This document shows positions 9,388 to 18,200 of a DNA stretch of 64,000 nt, one piece after another. Each line of letters begins with the position of its first letter. Within the stretch, counting starts at the first letter, position 1. The position numbers were made by a program, and so were the translations under genes. Origin of the DNA: Betaproteobacteria bacterium. Lineage in GTDB: Bacteria; Pseudomonadota; Gammaproteobacteria; Burkholderiales; Rhodocyclaceae. The stretch lies in NCBI GenBank assembly GCA_009782565.1, contig WRIU01000009.1, positions 1 through 64,000 of the forward strand, in the 5' to 3' direction. Under the pieces are notes generated by a model. That model was not told the origin of the DNA, did not search any database, and saw only the letters and a list, made by a program, of their open reading frames with translations.

Positions 9388-11172
9388 ATGCCCACCACTT
9401 CCAGCCTCAAAATCTATTTCCGCCTACTCGGCTATGTGCGCCCCTACCTGGTGCTGTTCTTCATCAGCATCATTGGCTTCATCGTCCATGCTTCCGCGCA
9501 ACCGATGCTGGCCGGGGTGCTCAAGTATTTCGTCGACGGGCTCATTGACTCGGAAAAGGCCGTTCTACACGGAATACCATTCCTGGACGGCCTCGTTCTG
9601 ATGCAGGCAGTGCCATTGTTGATTGTCTGCATTGCCCTTTGGCAGGGGACAGGCTCCTTTTTAGGCAACTATTTTCTAGCCAGGGTTTCGCTCGGGCTGA
9701 TACATGACCTGCGGCTGGCTTTGTTCAACAAATTGTTGCGATTGCCGAACACCTGGTTCGATAACCAAAATTCCGGCCGCCTGGTTTCGCGCATCACCTA
9801 CGACGTCACGATGGTCACGGGCGCGGTGACTGACGCGATCAAGGTTGTCATCCGCGAAGGGCTGACGGTCATTTTCCTTTTTAGCTACCTATTGTGGATG
9901 AACTGGAAACTGACCCTGGTGATGGTGGCGATCCTCCCGCTGATCGGCCTGGTGGTCGGCAAAGCCAGCCGCAAGTTCCGCAAACAGGCTCGCAAGATAC
10001 AGGCGGCAATGGGGGACGTCACCCACGTTGCTTCCGAGACCATCCAGGGCTACAGGGTCGTACGCGGTTTCGGGGGGGAGGAATACGAATCGACGCGGTT
10101 CCAGCAAGCCAGCGGCAACAACACGAAAAAGCAGTTGAACATGATTAAAACCGTGGAAGCCTACACGCCGCTTCTGCAACTAATCATCCATACGGCGATG
10201 GCCGGGGTGCTGTTCCTGGTGCTGTGGCTGCGCGGCGAATCGTCTCCGGGCGAACTCGTGGCCTATCTCACCGCAGCGGGATTGCTGCCCAAACCAATCC
10301 GCCAGTTGTCAGAAACCAATTCGACCATCCAGAAAGGCGTTGCCGGAGCCGAGAGCATTTTCGGGCAAATCGACGAACCAGCCGAACGCGATACCGGAAC
10401 CATCGAGCGTGAACGGGTAGAAGGCCGCATTACCGTGCGCGACCTCATTTTCAATTACCCCGGCCACGAACAAAGGGTGCTCGACGGCCTGAACTTTGAA
10501 ATCGAACCCGGCCAGATGGTGGCTTTGGTTGGCCGATCCGGCAGCGGAAAATCGACGCTCGCCAGTCTGATCCCGCGCTTCTATCCAAATGAGCAGGGGC
10601 AAATTTTGATCGACGGCATCGACATCGCCGACTACACCCTGCACAACCTGCGCCGCCATATCGCCCTCGTCACTCAGCAAGTGACGCTTTTCAACAGCAC
10701 CGTAGCTGAAAACATCGCCTATGGCGAACTCGCCGCCACTTCGAGAAGCGAAATAGAACGCGTCGCCGAAGCCGCCAACGCGCGCGAATTCATCGACAGG
10801 CTGCCGCAAGGTTTCGATACCCTGATCGGCGAAAACGGCGCCACGCTCTCAGGCGGCCAGCGTCAACGATTGGCGATTGCCAGGGCGCTGCTCAAAGATG
10901 CCCCCATCCTGATTCTCGATGAAGCGACCTCATCGCTCGACAGCGAATCCGAGCGGCACATTCAGAACGCGCTCGAACACGCCACGCATGGCCGCACCAC
11001 GCTGGTCATCGCTCACCGGCTCTCGACGATCGAACGAGCCGACCAAGTTCTGGTGATGGATCGTGGCCGCATCATTGAACGCGGCACTCACGCTGAATTA
11101 CTTGCCGTAGGCGGGCATTACGCGAAACTGCACGCGATGCAGTTTGGAAATGAGCATGCCAGGAAAAGATAG
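9388..11172 (+). CDS. msbA: lipid A export ABC transporter, MsbA family
   Basis: This 594-residue half-transporter has an N-terminal six-helix membrane domain and a C-terminal ATPase. Walker A GRSGSGKST begins at residue 382, the signature is LSGGQRQRLAIARAL and Walker B reads ILILDEATSSLD. Length and domain order fit MsbA, which flips lipid A-core across the inner membrane as a homodimer. It follows rdgB after six bases and is probably co-transcribed. Other exporters of the same family (drug or peptide) cannot be fully excluded. Confidence 0.88.
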   Translation: MPTTSSLKIYFRLLGYVRPYLVLFFISIIGFIVHASAQPMLAGVLKYFVDGLIDSEKAVLHGIPFLDGLVLMQAVPLLIVCIALWQGTGSFLGNYFLARVSLGLIHDLRLALFNKLLRLPNTWFDNQNSGRLVSRITYDVTMVTGAVTDAIKVVIREGLTVIFLFSYLLWMNWKLTLVMVAILPLIGLVVGKASRKFRKQARKIQAAMGDVTHVASETIQGYRVVRGFGGEEYESTRFQQASGNNTKKQLNMIKTVEAYTPLLQLIIHTAMAGVLFLVLWLRGESSPGELVAYLTAAGLLPKPIRQLSETNSTIQKGVAGAESIFGQIDEPAERDTGTIERERVEGRITVRDLIFNYPGHEQRVLDGLNFEIEPGQMVALVGRSGSGKSTLASLIPRFYPNEQGQILIDGIDIADYTLHNLRRHIALVTQQVTLFNSTVAENIAYGELAATSRSEIERVAEAANAREFIDRLPQGFDTLIGENGATLSGGQRQRLAIARALLKDAPILILDEATSSLDSESERHIQNALEHATHGRTTLVIAHRLSTIERADQVLVMDRGRIIERGTHAELLAVGGHYAKLHAMQFGNEHARKR

Positions 11173-11243
11173 GTGATCGCTTGTCGTTTTCCCCACTTGC
11201 AAGAAAGGAAGTCCCGAAAGGGCGGGGGAAAGAAGTTTTGTAC

Positions 11244-11266
11244 ACGCTTGAACAGAAAACGCTCTA
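11244..11266. repeat. 23-bp dispersed repeat, copy 1
   Basis: A 23-base stretch starting cgcttgaacag and ending aacgctctaa is identical to 58021-58043. It lies in the intergenic region after msbA. Two exact copies 47 kb apart, both just outside genes, indicate a dispersed intergenic repeat. Confidence 0.7.
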
Positions 11267-11305
11267 AAATTAAAAGGCACGGTTGCTACTCATTGAAAAC
11301 GCAAT

Positions 11306-12169
11306 TCATGTACGGTCTTTATTTTCAGAATTTTCAATAACATCGGAAATCAGCCGACTGAAATCAACCGCGTTTTTGGAAGAAATTACAGGCTTTCCCG
11401 TATCTGCCTCAATCGTTTTTCGTGCGTCTCCTGCGACTTTTCCGCCACGTCTTGCTACCTTTTGATTTTCATATAATCCCCGTACATCATGTGCTTTAGC
11501 AAGTTCTGTTGTTGTGGCTTCTGCAAGCATATTTAACACTAATTCAAGTGTAGACATATTGTCGCGCAAGTTTTCCTTCTTCAATCTTTTAAAGTTTTTA
11601 TATTGCCGCGTTGTCATGCCAGACCAAGCTTTTGATATTTCGTCTGTAAGAATAGCGTATTCTAAGCCTTTTTGAACACCTCTGTCGTCCCATTCATCAG
11701 TCAACTCCTTTCGGACTTGAATCGTCTGCAAACGTTGATTAATCCATTCGCGTGAATATCTTTTTTTGAGATAGATTTCAAGGGCACGATCTATTGTTAG
11801 TTCCGGGTCAATCGTTTCGTCGATACGTTCGCGCCCAATTGCAGCAAGCCACATCTTGAATGGTTCGGCTTTGGGTGATGGGACGGATTGGATGATACGC
11901 AAAAGCTGTTCTGTATTTACAACATCGGTGAGCCGCTTTCTTCCATCTTCGGCGGTCATCTTCAACTGGTTACAAGATGTAACCGTTTGATTTCCTTCTT
12001 TGATAATGCGGCTTTTCAGCACTTTCCAATAATTACGAGCCGTCTGATAATCATTGTTAGTCAATATTGCGACCACATCAACGACGGAAAACAGCCATTC
12101 CTCATTCTCCTCATCCCAGGCTGTGCGGATATGTTTATTCTCAAATAACTGAACTTTACCGTCATCCAT
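11306..12169 (-). CDS. Bro-N domain protein (phage antirepressor/DinD-like)
   Basis: The 287-residue protein has an N-terminal Bro-N domain at about residues 1-110, with the pattern WLFSVVDVVAILT followed by YWKVLKSRI and a late MWLAAIGRERIDE. Bro-N proteins are DNA-binding and common in phages and mobile islands; DinD of E. coli is a related damage-inducible family. The C-terminal half contains a helix-rich segment and an RRGGKVAGDAR stretch. The gene is more AT-rich than the msbA block, which suggests acquisition. Its target is unknown. Confidence 0.75.
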   Translation of the reverse strand: MDDGKVQLFENKHIRTAWDEENEEWLFSVVDVVAILTNNDYQTARNYWKVLKSRIIKEGNQTVTSCNQLKMTAEDGRKRLTDVVNTEQLLRIIQSVPSPKAEPFKMWLAAIGRERIDETIDPELTIDRALEIYLKKRYSREWINQRLQTIQVRKELTDEWDDRGVQKGLEYAILTDEISKAWSGMTTRQYKNFKRLKKENLRDNMSTLELVLNMLAEATTTELAKAHDVRGLYENQKVARRGGKVAGDARKTIEADTGKPVISSKNAVDFSRLISDVIENSENKDRT

Positions 12170-12299
12170 CTAATTCGCTCCTCAAACGAATCATCATGCC
12201 CAATCTGATTATAATCATATGACAAAAACCATAATACAGCAAGAAAATGTGACGCACCCGCTCCGCTCAGTGTCTTGCTTTTATCCCTTCATCGGCGTA

Positions 12300-12533
12300 G
12301 CGTGTGAATTGCCTGTGAACAACAGGCACGGGATTGGCGTCCCAGATAACGAAGGCGCATAAACCGCACCAACCATCGCGGTTTTTTTGTGCACAACATG
12401 GCTTCAATGGCAGGCCGTGTGGAGAGCCGAAAGGCTCGCCGGTTCCTTCGTTCCGGTACGCCAATCTACACGGCTCTGCCCTCCCGATTGGCGTCAGGAG
12501 GGCAGATAACGCAACGAACGAAGGAGCACCGCA
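12300..12533 (+). promoter_or_regulatory. structured leader with terminator hairpin upstream of the 12534 gene
   Basis: At 12361-12388 a stem AAACCGC / GCGGTTT with a 10-base loop runs into seven Ts, a good Rho-independent terminator on the plus strand. A direct repeat of the form gattggcgtc...agataacg occurs at about 12332 and 12486. A 67-codon open frame (12334-12537) across the segment vaguely resembles the Ash/Icd-like small proteins of P4-type satellites, but I do not call it a gene. The layout suggests an attenuated leader for the gene at 12534. Confidence 0.4.
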
Positions 12534-12890
12534 ATGAGCAAGAAACAATCCAAATCCACGCAACCGCCCGGAGGGTGCGAAATCCATGGGGAAGCGGATA
12601 TTTGCAATGTCGTGACCGAGTTGTGGAGGCGCGCGGCAAATGAGCTATCTGAAAACGAACTGAAATGGTTTGCAGAAGCCGGAGATTATGCTGAAACGTT
12701 TATGGGTTATCTGGCCGAAACAACGAAAAACATTGGCTATTGGATTAGCGAAGAGAAGAATGAATCTGGGGATGGCAGCAATATCGCTATCCTGCTTTTC
12801 TTTCTTGCCGAATCCATGCGGTGCGTGAAGGCGCTGATACAGATCAGCATCTCCGCAAGTTACAGGCTATGCAATAAAGAGGCTTCTTGA
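12534..12890 (+). CDS. hypothetical small protein, phage/island type
   Basis: I do not recognise this 118-residue protein. It is acidic in the middle, with two tryptophans in the helix LWRRAANELS...LKWF, and a hydrophobic segment near the C-terminus (IAILLFFLAESMRC). A plausible ribosome-binding site (aaggag) precedes the ATG by a few bases. It sits in an accessory patch, after a structured leader and before a strong terminator at 12915-12950, so it looks like a single-gene transcription unit. Confidence 0.6.
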   Translation: MSKKQSKSTQPPGGCEIHGEADICNVVTELWRRAANELSENELKWFAEAGDYAETFMGYLAETTKNIGYWISEEKNESGDGSNIAILLFFLAESMRCVKALIQISISASYRLCNKEAS

Positions 12891-12914
12891 AAAATTCTGG
12901 GCGAATGTTCAAAT

Positions 12915-12950
12915 AAAAACGCCACCCGGTTGAAATCGGGCGGCGTTTTC
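12915..12950. terminator. strong hairpin terminator, possibly bidirectional
   Basis: AAAACGCCaCCCG pairs with CGGGcGGCGTTTT around a short loop, with As on the left and Ts on the right. It can end the plus-strand gene at 12534-12890 and the minus-strand gene at 13033-13722. Confidence 0.8.
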
Positions 12951-13032
12951 GTATTCGGTCAGAGTGGTTTTCAGCGATTCAACGCCCGCCGCCTACGAGC
13001 GGTTACGCCAACAATGCCAAAGCGTACTGCAT

Positions 13033-13722
13033 TCACTTGCGAAATGTTTTAATATGAAGATATGGTTTTTCATGTTTTTCATTATATTCTGTAGCCCGAA
13101 TTGAATTTAACCTGTTATCACTAAATTTCGCATCTAATTTTTCAGACTCCCATTCTCCATGCTTTTTAAAAACAAACGGATAAAAAAGGAAAATAGGATC
13201 ATCTTTATTTATTGAGTAATCAACAATATACGCACCGCCTTTGACATCCACATAAGCAATACGAGCAACTCCTTTTTGGGCGATCAGCGTAGCAATTCTT
13301 TTATACCATTGCTCCTTTAGCTTGCTGGGAACATTATTGGGGTTCACTGTCTCATAAAAAGCCTCTGGTGCGAGCATCGGATAACCGCTGGTGCTTTTTT
13401 GTATACAGTATCCACTTTTCTCTATGATAGCAAAGAATCCATCTTCACTACTCAGTGTCACAGTTCTTTCACGTGGTTTCGGAAAACCATCGAGAGCTCG
13501 AGTGATAATATCCTGGCTCATTTTAGGGAGGCATTTTTTTATTTCAGGCCCTGCGGTATCACGGCTCAGTTTCAGTTCAACAATTGCATTTGGTATGCTG
13601 AACAGGTCACCACTACTCTTCCGGACATCTTCCGCAGGGAAAGTTTCAGCAAACGCAGGTACTCTACCCAAAGCAGCAACAACGACCGTAGCGAGCGCGG
13701 TGACGAGTTTTACGCGGTTCAT
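13033..13722 (-). CDS. hypothetical exported protein
   Basis: The 229-residue protein has a clear Sec signal peptide: basic MNRVK, a hydrophobic core and an AFA cleavage site near residue 25. The mature part shows two cysteines (KKCLPKM, GYCIQK) that could form a disulfide. I see no known domain. It is AT-rich relative to the conserved blocks, like its Bro-N neighbour, and is probably an accessory gene. It is transcribed towards the terminator at 12915. Confidence 0.65.
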   Translation of the reverse strand: MNRVKLVTALATVVVAALGRVPAFAETFPAEDVRKSSGDLFSIPNAIVELKLSRDTAGPEIKKCLPKMSQDIITRALDGFPKPRERTVTLSSEDGFFAIIEKSGYCIQKSTSGYPMLAPEAFYETVNPNNVPSKLKEQWYKRIATLIAQKGVARIAYVDVKGGAYIVDYSINKDDPIFLFYPFVFKKHGEWESEKLDAKFSDNRLNSIRATEYNEKHEKPYLHIKTFRK

Positions 13723-13856
13723 GATGCCCTCCTGTTTCCAACGTTAAAAAATTAGGACGAAGGCATTAACCTCGCCACATGCAAACAACAACAAGTTGTA
13801 ATATTCTTACAACAGAAAAGTATGCCGTCAACCCCCATAAGCATAGCTTCCTGTTC

Positions 13857-14267
13857 ATGGACGAAAAACAGGAATTCGCGTTGCGGCTGGCGGCCGCGAT
13901 GCGCGATGCGGGCTACGAGCCACGGCCTTCCGTGCTGGAGGCGCAGTTCAATATCCGTTACATGGGACGACCCGTTACGTATCAGGCCGTGACGCGCTGG
14001 CTCAAGGGCGAGGCCATCCCCGCGCAGGACAAGTTGCAGGTTTTGGCCGACTGGCTCAAGGTGGAACCGCACATCCTGCGCTTCGGCGGACAGCCCCTGT
14101 TTTCAATTCAGGAAAAGAAAAAACGCTGGGATGCCGCACTCTCCGGGCCGGAGCGCGAAGTGCTCGAAGCGTTCATCAACCTTCCCGCCGAGCAGAAAAA
14201 GATCGTCCGCTCCGTCATCCTGACCTTCGCACAGGCTTACGCGCTCAATGCGCCGCGCGGTTTGTGA
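13857..14267 (+). CDS. small HTH-type regulator
   Basis: The 136-residue protein starts at MDEKQEFALR. An earlier in-frame ATG at 13779 would add 26 unlikely residues. A helix-turn-helix is visible as a segment ending in VTYQAVTRWLKGE at about residue 50, followed by IPAQDKLQVLADWL, which resembles a family of Neisseriales/Burkholderiales regulators that I recall only from memory. The gene ends just before the convergent vapC. What it controls is unknown; nearby candidates are the vapBC-relB antitoxin genes. Confidence 0.65.
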   Translation: MDEKQEFALRLAAAMRDAGYEPRPSVLEAQFNIRYMGRPVTYQAVTRWLKGEAIPAQDKLQVLADWLKVEPHILRFGGQPLFSIQEKKKRWDAALSGPEREVLEAFINLPAEQKKIVRSVILTFAQAYALNAPRGL

Positions 14268-14292
14268 GATTGGCGACCCGACGCACCGCCTA

Positions 14293-14682
14293 TCAGCATT
14301 TCTGGATGTCAGTCTGCGCGAAATCGTTGCCGACAAACAGTAACGGTTCATCAAGCAATTTCGCCAGCGCATACACGGCACAGTCGCCGAAGTTGAGTTG
14401 AGCAGGATGGCCTTGCCCTTTGCCATAGCGCTGAAAAGCCATGTCAGCGAGCCGAACCTGATGCTCATCGAATGACATGACGACAGCGCCCGTTTCCTCC
14501 AGGAAACGTTGTAGCTTGCCGATCATGGCTGGATGCTCACGGGCGCGTACAACGATGTGCGCTTCCAGAAGGCTTACAGCAGAGATACGGCAAACTGGAT
14601 GCGCTTCCAGTGCGGCAATGATGCGTTCACGCTCCGATTCGTTTTTAAGCCAACTCAGAATGGCAGACGTGTCGATTACCAT
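14293..14682 (-). CDS. vapC: VapC toxin, PIN-domain ribonuclease
   Basis: The 129-residue PIN domain has its first acidic residue in MVIDTSAIL (Asp4), a second in SLLEAHI, and a C-terminal FGDCAVYALA with FVGNDF, the normal PIN quartet. VapC toxins cleave RNA, usually tRNA or rRNA, when the antitoxin is lost. Its start overlaps the vapB stop (ATGGTAA), the usual arrangement for a toxin-antitoxin pair. Confidence 0.9.
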   Translation of the reverse strand: MVIDTSAILSWLKNESERERIIAALEAHPVCRISAVSLLEAHIVVRAREHPAMIGKLQRFLEETGAVVMSFDEHQVRLADMAFQRYGKGQGHPAQLNFGDCAVYALAKLLDEPLLFVGNDFAQTDIQKC

Positions 14683-14936
14683 GCGCCTTGCTTGTTGTAA
14701 CCCAATATTTCGTCATCGCTACGCGTGTCGGCTGGTATACGTGGCGGTATGGCGTCGACCTCTCGCGCCAACGCGGCAAGCCTTTCACGTAGCGGAGCTT
14801 TTCCTGTGGCCACTCCCCGCTGATTTGCCAGCGACATCAAACTTTCACGCAATACCTCGGCAACCGTCACGCCTTCGGCAAAAGCAATTTGCTGTGCTAA
14901 ACGCTCCATTTTGGAATCTTCGATGACGATAGCCAC
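14676..14936 (-). CDS. vapB: VapB-type antitoxin
   Basis: The 86-residue protein contains a ribbon-helix-helix-like N-terminus (VAIVIEDSKMERLA and EGVTVAEVLRESL) and a charged C-terminal tail that would bind VapC. I chose the GTG at 14936 because AGGAGA sits five bases upstream. A longer version from the GTG at 14960 would overlap the relB-like gene. It lies between that gene and vapC in one operon. Confidence 0.85.
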   Translation of the reverse strand: MAIVIEDSKMERLAQQIAFAEGVTVAEVLRESLMSLANQRGVATGKAPLRERLAALAREVDAIPPRIPADTRSDDEILGYNKQGAW

Positions 14937-14956
14937 AAACGTCTCCTTTTGCTTTA

Positions 14957-15196
14957 TCACATGATGATTGTGTTGGAAGCACGTTTGCCCGCTATCATAT
15001 CAGCCTCTGCCATCGCGGCGCGGGTTTCAAGGTTTGGCGTCTTGAGTACAAATGGCAGTTGCTTTTCAGCAGCGACGCGCATCAGAAATACGCGCACAGC
15101 ATCCGACAGGGAAAGCCCCATCGTTGCCAACGCTTCCGTAGCTTGCGCCTTTATGCGCTCGTCCAAACGAACGTGAACCATTGCTGTAGCCGCCAT
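14957..15196 (-). CDS. RelB/DinJ-family antitoxin, without adjacent toxin
   Basis: The 79-residue protein reads MVHVRLDERIKAQATEAL and GLSLSDAVRVFLMRV, the ribbon-helix-helix region of RelB/DinJ antitoxins. No RelE/YafQ toxin gene is next to it; vapBC follows directly. An AAGGAGG-like site precedes the start. It may regulate the vapBC genes, be a leftover antitoxin, or pair with a toxin elsewhere. Confidence 0.85.
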   Translation of the reverse strand: MAATAMVHVRLDERIKAQATEALATMGLSLSDAVRVFLMRVAAEKQLPFVLKTPNLETRAAMAEADMIAGKRASNTIIM

Positions 15197-15245
15197 ATGC
15201 CGCCTCCTTGAGATACATTGTATCTCAAGAAGAGGATTTGCAGCG

Positions 15246-18200
15246 TTAGTTTTGACCTTCGCTCGATGCGCCGCGCGGTTTGTGAGATTGGCGACCTGCC
15301 AAAAACTCCTTCAAATATCTCCCCGTGTGCGACCCCTTCGTCGCCATTACCGCTTCCGGCGTCCCTTCCGCGACAAGCTGGCCGCCATGTTCGCCGCCTT
15401 CGGGGCCGAGGTCGATGAGCCAGTCGGCTTCGGCGATGACATCAAGGTCGTGCTCGATCACCAGCACAGTGTGCCCGGCTTCGGTCAGGCGGTGGAGGAC
15501 GCGGATGAGTTTTTCGACATCGGCCATGTGCAGGCCCACCGTAGGCTCGTCGAGCACGTAGAGCGTGTGCCGGTGTGGCGGCAGCGGCATGCCTTTGTCG
15601 GCGGCTTCCCCCGGAACCGGGCGAACCCTGGCGAGTTCCGTCACCAGTTTGATGCGCTGCGCCTCCCCGCCGGAGAGGGTCGGGCTTGGCTGGCCCAGGG
15701 TGAGGTAGCCGAGTCCGACTTCCCGCAGGAGTTGCAGGGGATGGGCAATCGACGGATGGGCGGCGAAGAATTCCGCCGCTTCATCGACTTCCATCGCCAA
15801 CACTTCCGCCGCCGATTTGCCCCGCCAGTGCACGAGCAGGGTTTCCGGGTTGAAGCGCGCGCCGCTACAGGCTTCGCATAAGGTTTTGACATCGGGCAGG
15901 AAATTCATCTCCACCGTGGTTTGACCCGCGCCGTCGCAGACCGGGCAACGCCCCGCGCCGGTGTTGAAGGAGAAGCGTGCCGCGTTCCAGCCGTGGCCGC
16001 GCGCTTCCAGGGTATCGGCAAAGAGTTTGCGGATGGCGTCCCAGAAGCCGACGTAGGTCGCCGGACAGGAGCGCGGGGTTTTGCCGATGGGGGTCTGATC
16101 GACTTCCAGGACGCGCCCGACTTGCTGCCAGCCCGAAATTTCCCGGCAACCTGCGACGCCGTCAGGAGCGTCTGCAATTTTCGGATCGCCAAGCAGGACG
16201 CGCAGATTGGCATGGAGGACATCGCGAGCCAGGGTCGATTTACCGGAGCCGGAAACGCCGCTCACGACGCTCAAGCGCGCCAACGGAACCCGCACGGCAA
16301 TTTCCTTGAGGTTGTGCAGGCTGGCTCCCATGACCCACAAGGCGGGATGTGCGTCTTCGACCGGGCGGCGAGGGCGTATCGGATGCGTCATCGGGGCGCG
16401 CAGCCGCTGGCCGGTGACGGACGCAGGCGCTTTGATGATTTCGTCCAATGTGCCCGTGGCGACGATCTCTCCGCCCCGCACCCCCGCGCCGGGGCCGAGG
16501 TCGATGATGTGGTCGGCGCGGTGGATGGTTTCGACATCGTGCTCGACGACGACAAGGGTATTGCCCCGGTCGCGCAAGGCTTCGAGCGTATCGAGCAACA
16601 GGCGGTTATCTCGCGGATGCAGGCCGATGGTCGGCTCATCGAGCACGTAGCACACGCCGCGCAGGTTGGAGCCGAGTTGCGCGGCAAGCCGGATGCGTTG
16701 CGCCTCGCCGCCGGAAAGGGTAGGCGCGGAACGGTCGAGGGCGAGGTAGCCGAGGCCGACGCGCCGGAGAAAATCGAGCCGCCCGCGAATTTCGTTCAAC
16801 AGGTCGCGGGCAATGCCCGCTTCGCGTTCGTCGGGCTCAAGCGCCTCGAAAAACGCTGCAGCGCGTTCGATCGTCAGGTTCATCAATTCATGCAGCGCCC
16901 TTTCCCTGAACCGTACCGCGCGCGCCACGGGGTTGAGCCGCGCGCCCGCACAGGCCGGGCAGGTTTCGTCCTGGCGAATCAGCCCTTCAACGTTGCCGAG
17001 ATCGAGCTGGTCGGGGTCTTGGATGCGCGCCGCCGTTTTCAGCCCGGTTCCGAAACACTTTGTGCACCAGCCATGACGGGCGTTCCAGGAAAACAGCTTG
17101 GGGTCGTGTTCCGGAAAACTCGTGCCGCAGGAGGGACAGGCGCGCAGGGTGGAGAACACGGTTGGCACAGCGCCCACTTCGCCCAATTTCAGCACTCTCA
17201 GTACGCCCTTGCCGTGTTCGAGGGCATCGCGCACAAAATCGCGCAGCAAGGGTTCGTTTTCCGGGCGCGCGACCGCCATGCCGAGGGGAAGTTCGATGTC
17301 GTGCTCTTTGTAGCGGTCCAGGCGCGGCCATTTAGCCGTGGGCAGATAGACGCCGTCGACCCGGAGTTGTTCGATTCCCTTGCTCCTGGCCCATTTGGCG
17401 AGGTCGTTGTAAAGCCCTTTCCTTCCGATCACCAGGGGGGCGAGCACTTCGATGGAAAACCCGCGAAAGTCCCGCATGATCTGGGCGACGATGGCCTCGA
17501 AGCTCTGCGGTTTAACCGCCGTCCGGCAATCGGGGCAGTACTGGATGCCGAGTTTGGCGTAGAGCAGGCGCAGGAAAGGGGCAATTTCGGTAAGCGTGGC
17601 GACGGTGCTTTTATAACCGCCCCGGCTGGTGCGTTGTTCGATGGCAACCGCCGGGGGGATGCCGGTAAGGCTGTCGACGTCGGGGCGGCGCGCGGGCTGC
17701 ACGAACTGCCGCGCGTAGGCGTTGAGGGATTCGAGATAGCGGCGCTGGCCTTCGCCGAAAACGATGTCGAAGGCCAGCGTGGATTTGCCCGAACCGGATA
17801 GCCCCGTGACCACGGTGAGGCGTTGGCGCGGAATGCTCGCGCTGATGTTTTTGAGGTTGTGCTCGCGGGCGTGGAAAATGTCGATGGTTTGCGCGGCCTG
17901 AACGCGCCAGGGAGCCGGGGGTTCGGCAACGCGCCGCGCGGCGTTGCGGTTGCGGTCGAGCGCGGCGGCATGTTCGCGCAGAGCCGCGCCCGTGTGGGAA
18001 GAAGGATGATGAATCAGCGTTTGCGGCGATCCTTCCGCAACGAGTTGCCCGCCGTCTTCGCCCCCCTCGGGGCCGAGGTCGATGACCCAGTCGGCGCAAA
18101 CGATGAGGTCGAGATTGTGTTCGATGACGATCAGCGAATGCCCGTCGGCAAGGAGTTTATCGAAGGCTTTGAGCAGTACCGCGACATCCTCGAAGTGCAG

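Noticed and set aside
15921..17801. Long open frame (626 codons, plus strand) inside uvrA
   Set aside because: It is the antisense shadow of uvrA, which shows clear ATPase motifs on the minus strand.
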